In this document: one piece after another, positions 54,508 to 62,557 of the stretch
How the letters are laid out: each line of letters starts with the position of its first letter
Numbering within the stretch: position 1 is the stretch's first letter
Origin: Vagococcus allomyrinae
Lineage (GTDB): Bacteria > Bacillota > Bacilli > Lactobacillales > Vagococcaceae
Length of the DNA: 64,000 nucleotides
Direction: 5' to 3'
NCBI RefSeq assembly: GCF_017829975.1
Contig: NZ_JAEEGA010000002.1
Location: 48,357 to 112,356, forward strand
Notes under the pieces: model-generated
The model's input: only the letters and a program-made list of their open reading frames with translations
The model's database searches: none
Told to the model about the DNA's origin: nothing
Made by a program: the position numbers and the translations under genes

Positions 54508-55437
54508 ATGAAAATAGAACGTATGTTGACTATTATTGTGATGTTGCTTAATAGAAATCGTGTAACAGCACATGAATTGAGTGAAAAATTTGAAGTATCG
54601 GTTCGGACTATTTACCGAGATATTGAAACAATCAATTTAGCTGGTATTCCCATCATTTCCCATTCTGGAAATAATGGTGGATTCAGCATTTATGAGAGCT
54701 ATAAGTTAAATCATCAAGTACTAACTCTGAATAACATGTCCTCTCTTCTTTCTACTCTCAAGGATATTAACGCAACAGTTGATGACATTGAGTTAGAATC
54801 ATCTATAGAAAAACTAGAGAATATTGTTCCTAAAAATAAATCAGATCATCTAAAGCTACATATGGAACAAATCATCATTGATTTACATCCTTATGGCAAC
54901 ACCCCAGATCAAAAAGCATTAGTTAAGGCACTAAGGAAAGCAATTACACAGACTAATTTATTAACGATTGATTACAGAAATTATGATAATATCGTCAGTA
55001 GCAGACAAGTTGAGCCAATGTCGCTCGTATTTAAAAATTATACTTGGTACTTATTTGCTTATTGCCTGTTAAAAGAAGATTTCAGAACATTTAGAGTTTC
55101 TCGCATAAGTGATTTCCACATTGAAAATCACTCATTTGAGCGTCGAGAAAAATCCTATCACGAAATCACGGCCTCATTGAATGAACAAACAGCAATGACA
55201 ACAATAGTCTTGAAAATTTCCCCTAAAATGAAATCACGTGTAGAGGATGTTTTTAATAAAGAAGATATTACGATCTTAGAAACAGGTGAACTCCTTATTG
55301 AAGCTTCATTCCCCGAAAAAGAATGGCTGTTCTCTCTCATATTTAGTTTTGGAGAACATATTGAAGTCTTAGCGCCAAAAGAATTGCGTCAAACCATTAC
55401 TTCCAAACTCGAACTAATGACTGAGAAATATCGTTAA
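54508..55437 (+). CDS. WYL-domain transcriptional regulator (YafY type)
   Basis: This 309-aa regulator has an N-terminal HTH_11 domain (1-58, LLNRNRVTAHELSEKFEVSV, RTIYRDIETINLAGIPIISH) and a WYL domain (about 140-230, VEPMSLVFKNYTWYLFAYCL). The conserved CLL...FRTFRVSRIS region follows, then a WCX C-terminus. Such proteins bind a ligand through WYL and act locally. The ATG follows AAGGAG. Codon use here looks AT-richer than in the flanking housekeeping genes, so the gene and its two neighbours may have come by transfer. Confidence 0.9.
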   Translation: MKIERMLTIIVMLLNRNRVTAHELSEKFEVSVRTIYRDIETINLAGIPIISHSGNNGGFSIYESYKLNHQVLTLNNMSSLLSTLKDINATVDDIELESSIEKLENIVPKNKSDHLKLHMEQIIIDLHPYGNTPDQKALVKALRKAITQTNLLTIDYRNYDNIVSSRQVEPMSLVFKNYTWYLFAYCLLKEDFRTFRVSRISDFHIENHSFERREKSYHEITASLNEQTAMTTIVLKISPKMKSRVEDVFNKEDITILETGELLIEASFPEKEWLFSLIFSFGEHIEVLAPKELRQTITSKLELMTEKYR

Positions 55438-55617
55438 ATCCGTTTCACATCTCAAAGCTGACAGACTGTTGTCAAACCTCCATGATAATATGGTTGTTGT
55501 AAGACATATTTAGTTTAATTATTTGGTTGCATGGGCTAGCTTCTCGGAAAAAGATAAAAACCGATTCAGACAAAGCTAAACGAGCCCATTCCGCTTTTAA
55601 ACTTAGGAGGATATAAA

Positions 55618-56550
55618 ATGACAAACAGTAATACATTTCCAACACCAACACTTATCTCAGTTAATGGTGTAGAGCTAGAGGTTTTTGAAGCAGGGCAACA
55701 AAATGGGGGGCATCCTATCGTTCTTTGCCACGGATGGCCAGAGCATGCTTATTCTTGGAGACATCAAGTGACGCCTCTTTTAGAAGCAGGTTATCACGTT
55801 ATTATTCCGAATCAACGGGGTTACGGAGCATCTTCTTGTCCAAAAGAAGTCACCAAATATGATATTGAGCATTTAACAGGTGATCTTGTGGCACTTTTAG
55901 ATCATTACCAATACAAAGATGCCATTTTTGTGGGGCATGATTGGGGCGCAAGTGTTGTTTGGAGTATGGCTTTGCTACATCCAGAACGTGTGAGTAAAAT
56001 GATTAACTTATGCTTGCCTTACCAAATTCGTGGCGAGAAACCTTGGATTGATTTTATGGAGGAATTTTTGGGCGATGATTATTATTTCGTTCACTTTAAC
56101 AAACAACCAGGTGTTGCGGATGCTATATTGGATGAGAATACAGCACAATTTCTGCAAAACTTATATCGCAAAAATGCGCCAGCACAAGGTCCTGGTGAAG
56201 GAATGGAAATGATTAATCTAGCTAAAGCAACCCAGCCATTAGGTGAACCAGTTATGAACGATGAGGATCTTTCTGTTTATATCTCAGGTTTTAAAAAGAC
56301 AGGTTTCACTCCAAGCATCAATTGGTATAGAAATCTAAATCGTAATTGGGATTTATTAGGTAAAGTATCTCCTATTCTTCAACAGCCTACCTTAATGGTA
56401 TACGTTAAGAAAGATATTATTCCACCACTTCCAAATATCAAGGATTTTGTACCTAATATCGACGTTAAGAGTTTAGACACAGGTCATTGGATTCAAGAAG
56501 AAAGACCTAAAGAGCTTAATCAACTGATTTTAGAATGGCTGAAAAAATGA
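55618..56550 (+). CDS. Alpha/beta hydrolase, epoxide-hydrolase/dehalogenase type
   Basis: This 310-aa soluble hydrolase has the oxyanion motif LCHGWPEHAYSW, the nucleophile elbow IFVGHDWGASVVW (Asp nucleophile, as in epoxide hydrolases and haloalkane dehalogenases) and the catalytic histidine in LDTGHWIQEERPKE. The substrate is unknown. ATG after AGGAGG. It overlaps the YdeI-like gene by four bases and follows a WYL regulator that may control both. Confidence 0.88.
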   Translation: MTNSNTFPTPTLISVNGVELEVFEAGQQNGGHPIVLCHGWPEHAYSWRHQVTPLLEAGYHVIIPNQRGYGASSCPKEVTKYDIEHLTGDLVALLDHYQYKDAIFVGHDWGASVVWSMALLHPERVSKMINLCLPYQIRGEKPWIDFMEEFLGDDYYFVHFNKQPGVADAILDENTAQFLQNLYRKNAPAQGPGEGMEMINLAKATQPLGEPVMNDEDLSVYISGFKKTGFTPSINWYRNLNRNWDLLGKVSPILQQPTLMVYVKKDIIPPLPNIKDFVPNIDVKSLDTGHWIQEERPKELNQLILEWLKK

Positions 56551-57104
56551 GGGGAACCCAATTTTTTAGTAACCAAATAGAATTTATTGATTGGTTGGAT
56601 AGTCATCACCAAACAGCTAGTGAAATTTGGGTCGTTTTTTTTAAGAAAAAGACCAATAAGGCAAGTTTCACGTGGTCCGAGTCAGTGGATTGTGCACTAG
56701 CATTTGGTTGGGTTGATGGGATACGAAAAACAGTTGACGAAGATCGCTATAAAATTCGTTTCACGCCACGTAAGCCTAATAGACTCTGGAGTAAAGTTAA
56801 TGTACAGAAGGTACATAAACTGATAGAACTCAATCAAATGAGGTCTGAGGGATTGGCCGTTTTCAATCAAAAAAAAGATCAAACAGGTTATTCTTCCGCA
56901 AGTAGGAACGGTACTCTTCCGAAAAAATATGAAGATGAAATCAGAAAAAATCCAAGTTCTTGGGAATTTTTTAATCAGCTTCCGCCTTCTTATAAAAGAG
57001 ATTCCGTTTGGTGGGTCATAAGTGCTAAAAAAGAAGAAACTAGGTTAAGAAGGCTGAAGCGGCTGATTGTTTCATGGACAGAAGGAGAAATGCTAAGACC
57101 CTAG
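56547..57104 (+). CDS. YdeI/OmpD-associated family protein
   Basis: This protein of about 185 aa is of the YdeI family, with the conserved EIWVVFFKKKTNKASFTWSE, ALAFGWVDGIRKTVDEDRYK and FTPRKPNRLWSKVN. Members are linked to antimicrobial-peptide or bacteriocin tolerance in some species, but the mechanism is unclear. The ATG at 56547 overlaps the TGA of the hydrolase gene (ATGA). An in-frame ATG 12 bp upstream is also possible. Confidence 0.85.
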   Translation: MRGTQFFSNQIEFIDWLDSHHQTASEIWVVFFKKKTNKASFTWSESVDCALAFGWVDGIRKTVDEDRYKIRFTPRKPNRLWSKVNVQKVHKLIELNQMRSEGLAVFNQKKDQTGYSSASRNGTLPKKYEDEIRKNPSSWEFFNQLPPSYKRDSVWWVISAKKEETRLRRLKRLIVSWTEGEMLRP

Positions 57105-57198
57105 ATTTTTCATATTGCTAAGAAAACAGCTGAGTCAATTTAAGACTATATACATCCTGTTAAATAATCAAACAGATAGTTCCATTGGATAATTCGCA

Positions 57199-57266
57199 TA
57201 ATCATCCGCCAAGAGTGGTACTTTCAGCTTTTTTCTGGCTGAAAGTTTAACGGGAAAGGATGATTA
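57199..57266 (+). other. Nested hairpin followed by ribosome binding site without a gene
   Basis: Outer arms ATAATCATCC and GGATGATTAT enclose an inner perfect stem ACTTTCAGC/GCTGAAAGT. An AGGAG and an ATG follow (near 57275-57287), but the frame stops after 8 codons, and a terminator comes at 57329. It looks like the leader and end of a gene whose body is lost, or a small RNA. I see no other coding sequence between 57105 and 57421. Confidence 0.35.
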
Positions 57267-57328
57267 TTTAATAGGAGCTATATGCAAACAAAATTATTAA
57301 GGATTTAAACCAATTGAAAAACTTAAAT

Positions 57329-57365
57329 CTCAACTTGACGAATTAGAATGTCAGGTTGAGTTTTT
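57329..57365 (+). terminator. Plus-strand terminator downstream of the YdeI region
   Basis: CTCAACTTGAC (57329-57339) pairs with GTCAGGTTGAG (57350-57360), followed by TTTTT. Confidence 0.7.
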
Positions 57366-57421
57366 CCTATTTCCCTATTTCGGGGAATCTACCAAAATAC
57401 CCAATTACGGCTCACCATGCT

Positions 57422-58423
57422 CTATATCTCACTTGCCCCTTGCAACCATTTAACCGTGTCACCGATGGTTTCTTCAAAGGGTCTTGGTTTAAATCCTAAT
57501 TCCGCTTGCCCTTTTTCACAAGAAAACCAGTTATTACGGGTTAAATTGTAAAGCTCAAATTTTAAAGCCTCTTTACTTGCGCCTTGATTAGTTGCCAGAC
57601 TCTCTGACGATAAGGCTAACATGTCAGTTGGTGAAAGGATTCGTTCAACCTTGGCAACACCACTTTTTTCACTGATCAAGTCAAACATCTTTCTCATGTC
57701 CACTAGCTCATTGCTGATAATATACCCTTGACCTGCTCGTCCTTTCGTAACGGCCTCAATGGTGACGCTGGCTAAATCACGAACATCCACTGCATTAAAG
57801 GTCCCCGCTACCCCAACAGGCATTTCACCTCGACAATAACGTCTAACGAAGCTGACAAAAGGACCGTAAGCATGATCATTTGGTCCGGCAATTCCCGAAG
57901 GATAGATCACCGTTCCATTTAAGCCCTCCGCTTGGACCTTATCCAGAACATATTGAGTGGCCAGCGCTTTTGTTTCAGCATAATAGCCTGTGACTTCCTT
58001 TGGATAAAAGGCCGTTGGCTCCACGATTTGTTCCCCATGGGGGGCTTCTAAAATCGCCCCAGTCGAACTGACATAGACTAATTTTTTAACTTGGTGCTGA
58101 ACACACAAATCCACGATATTTTTGGTGCCAATCACATTGACCTGATAGACTTTTTCATTTTTCTCTGGAGAGGTGGTCACCAAACTAGCACAGTGAATCA
58201 CCATAATTTCCACATCTTCTGGTTCGATAAAAAACTCATTCAAACTAGCTAAGTCGGTAATATCGCCTGGAACAACCACCGCTTCAGGAGGCAAATAACT
58301 GGCAGCTGGATCATCTTTTAAAACCAGTGCTTTGACTTGTTTGCCACTCTTTACCAGTTGTTGAACAACATTACTTCCTAAAAAGCCAGCGGCACCTGTT
58401 ACTAAATAAACCTCTTTTTTCAT
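57422..58423 (-). CDS. NAD(P)-dependent epimerase/dehydratase, extended SDR
   Basis: This 333-aa extended short-chain dehydrogenase has the cofactor fingerprint YLVTGAAGFLGSNVVQQLVK. The catalytic region has VYVSSTGAI and the YxxxK motif YYAETKALATQYV. It is closest to dihydroflavonol-reductase/3-beta-HSD-like SDRs often found in lactic acid bacteria. Substrate unknown. The ATG at 58423 is preceded by AGGG. It follows a small membrane protein gene by 47 bp and may share its transcript. Confidence 0.88.
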   Translation of the reverse strand: MKKEVYLVTGAAGFLGSNVVQQLVKSGKQVKALVLKDDPAASYLPPEAVVVPGDITDLASLNEFFIEPEDVEIMVIHCASLVTTSPEKNEKVYQVNVIGTKNIVDLCVQHQVKKLVYVSSTGAILEAPHGEQIVEPTAFYPKEVTGYYAETKALATQYVLDKVQAEGLNGTVIYPSGIAGPNDHAYGPFVSFVRRYCRGEMPVGVAGTFNAVDVRDLASVTIEAVTKGRAGQGYIISNELVDMRKMFDLISEKSGVAKVERILSPTDMLALSSESLATNQGASKEALKFELYNLTRNNWFSCEKGQAELGFKPRPFEETIGDTVKWLQGASEI

Positions 58424-58470
58424 CTGTTTTCCCTGCTTTCTCTTATTAAATCAATTAAACTGATTCCTCA

Positions 58471-58776
58471 CTAATCATAGAATAAGCTACCGCCTGTTAA
58501 TCTGGTCAATTTCTTAGCATAACGCCGCATTTGCTGAGTTAGTATCATCGAATAGAGTGGAATAGCCAGTATCGCAATAACCACTCCTAAAACCATCGCT
58601 ACCAGCCCCATCGACCCTGTCATGGCTACCCCAAAAACGATCAATAAGGAGCCACTACCAGCTACAAAGCCAGCTGTGAATTTAGCTGGCCATTCAATTT
58701 GACGATCCAGCCGTTTAAGCGCCCCGTGAAGCCGTTCATTTTGACGCTGACAGTTCACCCAATTGTTCTTAACCAT
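58471..58776 (-). CDS. Small two-helix membrane protein, 101 aa
   Basis: This protein is unrecognised. A polar, basic N-terminus (MVKNNWVNCQRQNERLHGAL) is followed by two hydrophobic helices (about 33-55, FTAGFVAGSGSLLIVFGVAM, and 60-80, LVAMVLGVVIAILAIPLYSM). It ends in a basic cytoplasmic tail. ATG at 58776 lies 10 nt after AAGGA; a GTG three codons upstream sits too close to it. Located before an SDR gene on the same strand. Confidence 0.65.
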   Translation of the reverse strand: MVKNNWVNCQRQNERLHGALKRLDRQIEWPAKFTAGFVAGSGSLLIVFGVAMTGSMGLVAMVLGVVIAILAIPLYSMILTQQMRRYAKKLTRLTGGSLFYD

Positions 58777-58888
58777 CCAAAACACATCCTTTTTCTTTAA
58801 GTGATACCCTTATAATAGCTGCCATTTGTTTATAAATGACTTAAGAAGTGTTGCCATAATATTAATTCGCCGTTTCTACTGGACGGCA

Positions 58889-58924
58889 AAAAACAATCAT
58901 TCACCTTCTCGAATGATTGTTTTT
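58889..58924. terminator. Orphan bidirectional terminator
   Basis: AAAAACAATCATTC (58889-58902) and its exact complement (58911-58924) form a strong hairpin with an A-run on one side and a T-run on the other. No gene ends next to it: it lies between two divergent genes. Some unannotated short transcript may end here. Confidence 0.7.
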
Positions 58925-59063
58925 ACTATCATAGCTCTTATTAAATAATGATGAACAATATGTTGATCATTCAGTTGAACTATCTGTTCAGATTATTTTA
59001 CGGGATGACTATCGACTGACACGCTTGCATTAATTCCAAACAAACTCTCTGCCTATTTTTACC

Positions 59064-59096
59064 AAAAATGACATTAAACTAGTTAAAAATGACATT
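59064..59096 (+). promoter_or_regulatory. LytTR-type direct repeat upstream of the 63-aa gene
   Basis: AAAAATGACATT occurs at 59064-59075 and again at 59085-59096, a perfect 12-bp direct repeat with a 21-bp period. This is the hallmark spacing of LytTR response-regulator targets (AgrA, ComE, PlnC types). A -10-like TAATAT follows at 59105-59110. The nearby AgrA-like regulator gene (59378-60079) is the obvious candidate binder. Confidence 0.75.
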
Positions 59097-59145
59097 TTCA
59101 TGACTAATATAAGCAAAATATCTAGGATAAAATAAGAGTATCACG

Positions 59146-59337
59146 ATGAAAGAGAGAAAGAACATGACCCAGTATAATTTCGAAGAAAAAGACGAACGAC
59201 TCAAACAAACTCAAAAAAAATACGCAGCACTGGACAAAGAATTCCCAGACAAACTCAAAGACGAAGCGGTGGAATACCCGATGACGAGAGAGATTTATCA
59301 ATACGGCATGTGCATCATCAAAACAAATTCCAAATAA
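59146..59337 (+). CDS. Small charged protein (57-63 aa), probably LytTR-controlled
   Basis: This protein is unrecognised. It is very hydrophilic and helical (YNFEEKDERLKQTQKKYAAL, PDKLKDEAVEYPMTREIYQY) and ends GMCIIKTNSK. There is no leader peptide, double-glycine motif or membrane helix, so it is not an obvious bacteriocin or pheromone. The start may be the ATG at 59146 or the one at 59164 (MTQYNFEEKD); both have weak ribosome binding sites. A perfect 21-bp-spaced direct repeat lies 50 bp upstream, and the response regulator gene is convergent downstream. Confidence 0.65.
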   Translation: MKERKNMTQYNFEEKDERLKQTQKKYAALDKEFPDKLKDEAVEYPMTREIYQYGMCIIKTNSK

Positions 59338-59377
59338 ACTTCCTATTGATTTGACCAATCCTCTTCTCAACGAACAC

Positions 59378-60079
59378 TCAGTTAACACCCTTTTGAGACA
59401 TAATGAGGGCCACATGGTGTTTATACTTGCGACTGATTGGCAATGTCTCACCATTACAATCTAGCGAGACTGCGCTTACATTAGTTACCATGTTTAAATT
59501 GACAATATATCGATTGTGACAGCGGATAAAAAAATCAGGTAACTGCTTTTCCACCTGGTCAAGTTTATCATAAAAGCAAGTCTCCCCTTCTGCGGTAACA
59601 GCCGTCACTTGACGCTGATGGCTGTAAAAATAAGAGATATCTGCTAATGACAAACGGTAGATGCCTTGCTTTCGTTTAATCGGCAAATAGTGATTTTGAG
59701 GTATCTTTAGCTCACGTAATGCCTCATTAAGAACATGAATCATTTTGCCATCGGCATAAGGCTTTACAATAAAATTAAACGCCTTAACATCAAACGCTTG
59801 AAACACATACTCAGCGTGAGAAGTGACAAAAATAATTAAGGACATCTGTGATTTCTTGCGAATGATTTTAGCCGTTTCAATCCCATTCAAGGCCCGCATC
59901 TTAATATCAAGAAAGATGATGTCAAAATGAAGACTAGTCGCAGTCTGAAGTAGTGACTCGCCACTGCTTTCTTCCCTGATTATATAAGGAACTCCTTTTA
60001 GTTGAAGAGTCAGATCAATTAATTGCCGTAAATCACGGCGAGCGTGGTGATCAGCATCACAGATCGCAATCTGAAGCAT
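59378..60079 (-). CDS. LytTR-family response regulator (AgrA type)
   Basis: This 233-aa protein has a receiver domain (1-120) with the phospho-acceptor in DIIFLDIKM, a conserved lysine in FNFIVKPY, and acidic CDAD at the N-terminus. A C-terminal LytTR DNA-binding domain (about 130-228) shows YLPIKRKQGIYRLSLADISY and FFIRCHNRYIVNLNMV. No sensor kinase or pheromone gene is adjacent, so it is an orphan here. It faces the 63-aa gene, whose promoter has a fitting direct repeat. The ATG follows AAAGGAG. Confidence 0.92.
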   Translation of the reverse strand: MLQIAICDADHHARRDLRQLIDLTLQLKGVPYIIREESSGESLLQTATSLHFDIIFLDIKMRALNGIETAKIIRKKSQMSLIIFVTSHAEYVFQAFDVKAFNFIVKPYADGKMIHVLNEALRELKIPQNHYLPIKRKQGIYRLSLADISYFYSHQRQVTAVTAEGETCFYDKLDQVEKQLPDFFIRCHNRYIVNLNMVTNVSAVSLDCNGETLPISRKYKHHVALIMSQKGVN

Positions 60080-60159
60080 TTCCCGTCACTCCTTTCTTCC
60101 ATGAACTAAGTTCTTTTATTGTACCATAAAAAAAGCAGCGTTATTAAAGGAGCCGCCAA

Positions 60160-60684
60160 ATGTTTGAAATGAAAACATCAAGATTAATCATTGAGGGGCC
60201 AAAAATAGCGGAGTTTCCAGATTATTGGCGCTTGTTAACAGGTGTGCCAATCGCTAAACGGACAAACGGTGGCACCACGTTAACTTATGAGGAAGCTGAA
60301 AAAAAGTATCAGCAAAAATGCCTCTTATTCCAAAAATCAGGTAATCATGACTTTTCCGTCACTGATTTCCGTCAAAATCAATATGTTGGTTATTGTGGAG
60401 TTGATTACACCCCAGAACTTCAGGCTTATGAGTTACTGTTCGCGTTCTTCCCTGAAGGATGGCAACAAGGATATGCCAAAGAAGCCATCACAGCCGTTGT
60501 GGAATTTAGTAAAAACATACTTCAGTTAGATCAATTAATCGGGCTGATTTCCCCTGAACATCACGACGCAATCGCCATCATGAATGAGTTAAATTTCACC
60601 TGCACAACCAGCCAAAAGCGGTTTGGTGAGACTTACCTAAGCTACCAGCAAGTCTTCCCTCCTCAAAAAAGAGCTCCCACTTAA
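60160..60684 (+). CDS. GNAT-family N-acetyltransferase
   Basis: This 174-aa acetyltransferase of the RimJ/L-like group begins MKTSRLIIEGPKIAEFPDYW. Its acetyl-CoA binding region is FFPEGWQQGYAKEAITAVVE, and it ends with IAIMNELNFTCTTSQKRFGE. The acceptor substrate is unknown. The ATG follows AAAGGAG. It is convergent with the ABC permease gene, and a shared terminator lies between them. Confidence 0.87.
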   Translation: MFEMKTSRLIIEGPKIAEFPDYWRLLTGVPIAKRTNGGTTLTYEEAEKKYQQKCLLFQKSGNHDFSVTDFRQNQYVGYCGVDYTPELQAYELLFAFFPEGWQQGYAKEAITAVVEFSKNILQLDQLIGLISPEHHDAIAIMNELNFTCTTSQKRFGETYLSYQQVFPPQKRAPT

Positions 60685-60704
60685 AACAAGCCCCTCCCCT
60701 TTCA

Positions 60705-60745
60705 AAAAAGCAGCAAGCTGTCGATTTGACAGGTCGCTGCTTTTT
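60705..60745. terminator. Bidirectional terminator, GNAT and ABC exporter
   Basis: AAAAAGCAGC (60705-60714) pairs with GCTGCTTTTT (60736-60745), with an inner CTGTC/GACAG stem. Confidence 0.88.
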
Positions 60746-60746
60746 A

Positions 60747-61490
60747 CTACTCATCCAAGCCATTTTTTCGATAAGCATACATAAAGACACCAGCACTAAT
60801 AATCACCCAAGCCAAGAGCACAAACAGCTCCTTAAAGCCCCATTGGAAACCTGTACCAAACAACGTTGCTTGAACAAAATTATTCAAAACCCCAGGATAG
60901 GTAAAACTGCCAATCGTTCCTAAGGTTTCATTAAAAATTGAAAACATCGGCAATAAAGTTAAGATCAACATAATCGGCATTCCCGCAATCCCCGCTTGCA
61001 TTTGATCTTTAGCAGAAATACCAATCACCAGACCTATCATTAAGCTTATAGCACCGCAGATCGTCGTAACAAGTAGATACGTTACAACAGGAATAGCTGA
61101 AAATGACACGTTGGCAGCTGGAATCAGCGCCACATTCACAATAGTCATGATTAACAGCGAGGGCAAAATGCTAGCCAAAAAGAATTCTAAACTTGAGACA
61201 GAAGAGGTCATCAACACACGTAAGGTCTTTTTCTCTTTTTCCTCAGCTAAAGGATAGGAAGCCATCATAATGCCTCCCATTATAATATTGAAAGACAAAC
61301 CAAAACTCAATAGGAAACCCGCTTTATTTAAGCCCATTTCATGATCCATTGCCTCGTCAGGCATTAAGAGTCCCATCAATAAAACAAACCCTATGGCCAT
61401 TAAAGGTGCCACGATAATGTTACGATTCTTAATAATTGCCGAAAATTTCATTTGAAAGACTGCGATAAATTTTTGCATTGAAAAGCTCAT
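60747..61490 (-). CDS. ABC-2 type exporter permease
   Basis: This 247-aa permease has six helices and the ABC-2 layout. It shows a first helix (ILIVAPLMAIGFVLLMGLLM-like), the conserved ASYPLAEEKEKKTLRVLMTS coupling loop, and helices ending FKELFVLLAWVIISAGVFMY. It overlaps the ATPase gene by four bases (ATGA). The substrate is unknown; the size resembles antibiotic, lantibiotic or lipid exporters. It probably acts with the ATPase under the LytTR fusion regulator upstream. Confidence 0.9.
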   Translation of the reverse strand: MSFSMQKFIAVFQMKFSAIIKNRNIIVAPLMAIGFVLLMGLLMPDEAMDHEMGLNKAGFLLSFGLSFNIIMGGIMMASYPLAEEKEKKTLRVLMTSSVSSLEFFLASILPSLLIMTIVNVALIPAANVSFSAIPVVTYLLVTTICGAISLMIGLVIGISAKDQMQAGIAGMPIMLILTLLPMFSIFNETLGTIGSFTYPGVLNNFVQATLFGTGFQWGFKELFVLLAWVIISAGVFMYAYRKNGLDE

Positions 61491-62341
61491 ACTAACTTCC
61501 TCCCTGTTACTTGAATAAAAATGTCACCCAACGTCGGTTCACATGAATGAATTGTCTCGATTTGCCCTGTTTGAAACCAAGATTGAATCGTTTCAACAGT
61601 TTCATGGTTGTCTGCTAACACCACCTGTTGACCGCTTGTCTTCGTAATCCGATAACGCTTCTCCTGATTAAATTTGATTTTTAATTCCTCTGGGGTACCT
61701 CTCTCGACGATAAACCCATCATTTAAAAGAGCAATATTGTCACACAAAAACGTCGCTTCTTCCATATTATGAGTCGTTAATAAAATCGCCGTCCCATTAT
61801 CTCTTAATTCCAACAACAACTCGTGAATCGCTGAAGCCGTCGAAGGATCTAAGCCGCTAGTTGGCTCATCAAGAAACAATAACTCCGGTTGATGCAACAC
61901 CGCTCTGGCTAAAATCAAGCGCTGGGTCATTCCTTTAGATAATTTGCTGGCCAGTTTCTTTTGATGCTCGGCTAACCCCACTCGCTGAAGTAGCTCATCA
62001 ACGCGTGATGTCGGCACCTGCAATAAGCGAGCAAAAAACGCCAAATTTTGATAAACTGTCATCCGCTCATATAGCCCACTATTATCTGTCATGATGCCAA
62101 TTCGTTCATAGAGATTAGCGGAAAAATTGGTAATATTTTGACCGAGAATTTCAACGTGGCCAGAGGTCTGTTTGAGCTGGCCTGTTAATATTTTAATCGT
62201 CGTTGTTTTTCCAGCACCAGACGGACCGAGAAAACCGAAGATTTCTCCTTTCCCGACAGTAAAACTAATGTCCTTAATAGCCGTCGTACCCTTAAAGCTT
62301 TTTTTCAGTTCCTTCACCTTGATTGACAAGTCTTGCGTCAT
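61487..62341 (-). CDS. ABC exporter ATPase
   Basis: This 284-aa ATPase has Walker A GFLGPSGAGKTTTIKILTGQ, the signature ASKLSKGMTQRLILARAVLH, Walker B LLFLDEPTSGLDPSTASAI and the switch ILLTTHNMEEATF. A C-terminal extension of about 60 aa follows. ATG at 62341 follows AAAGGAG; 12 upstream codons are in frame but lie before that site. A 21-bp-spaced direct repeat and TTGAC-type -35 sequences lie upstream. Confidence 0.94.
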   Translation of the reverse strand: MTQDLSIKVKELKKSFKGTTAIKDISFTVGKGEIFGFLGPSGAGKTTTIKILTGQLKQTSGHVEILGQNITNFSANLYERIGIMTDNSGLYERMTVYQNLAFFARLLQVPTSRVDELLQRVGLAEHQKKLASKLSKGMTQRLILARAVLHQPELLFLDEPTSGLDPSTASAIHELLLELRDNGTAILLTTHNMEEATFLCDNIALLNDGFIVERGTPEELKIKFNQEKRYRITKTSGQQVVLADNHETVETIQSWFQTGQIETIHSCEPTLGDIFIQVTGRKLV

Positions 62342-62503
62342 CTTAATAGCTCCTTTTCCATCGATAACTCCCACCAATTAAATAACATAATATAGAAATC
62401 ATTTAATCGCTGAAAGCTCCGTAACATTTTTTCTTGCTAACTCAAGTTTAGAAGCATTTTGTCAAAATGTCGTCAAAATCCCCTGAAAAGAACTAAAAAA
62501 AGG

Positions 62504-62533
62504 GTGAAATGTACCAAATTCAAACTGAAATGT
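62504..62533. promoter_or_regulatory. LytTR-type direct repeat upstream of the ABC exporter
   Basis: On the minus strand ACATTTCAG (62533-62525) and ACATTTCAC (62512-62504) are 9-bp repeats with a 21-bp period, the typical LytTR layout. They lie between the stop of the LytTR fusion gene and the ABC ATPase. TTGACG and TTGACA follow downstream as possible -35 hexamers. Confidence 0.7.
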
Positions 62534-62557
62534 GGCAAAAAAGCGCTGAATGGTGAC

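Noticed and set aside
59146-59337. The 63-aa protein as a bacteriocin or pheromone precursor
   Set aside because: There is no double-glycine leader, signal peptide or hydrophobic segment; it is strongly charged.
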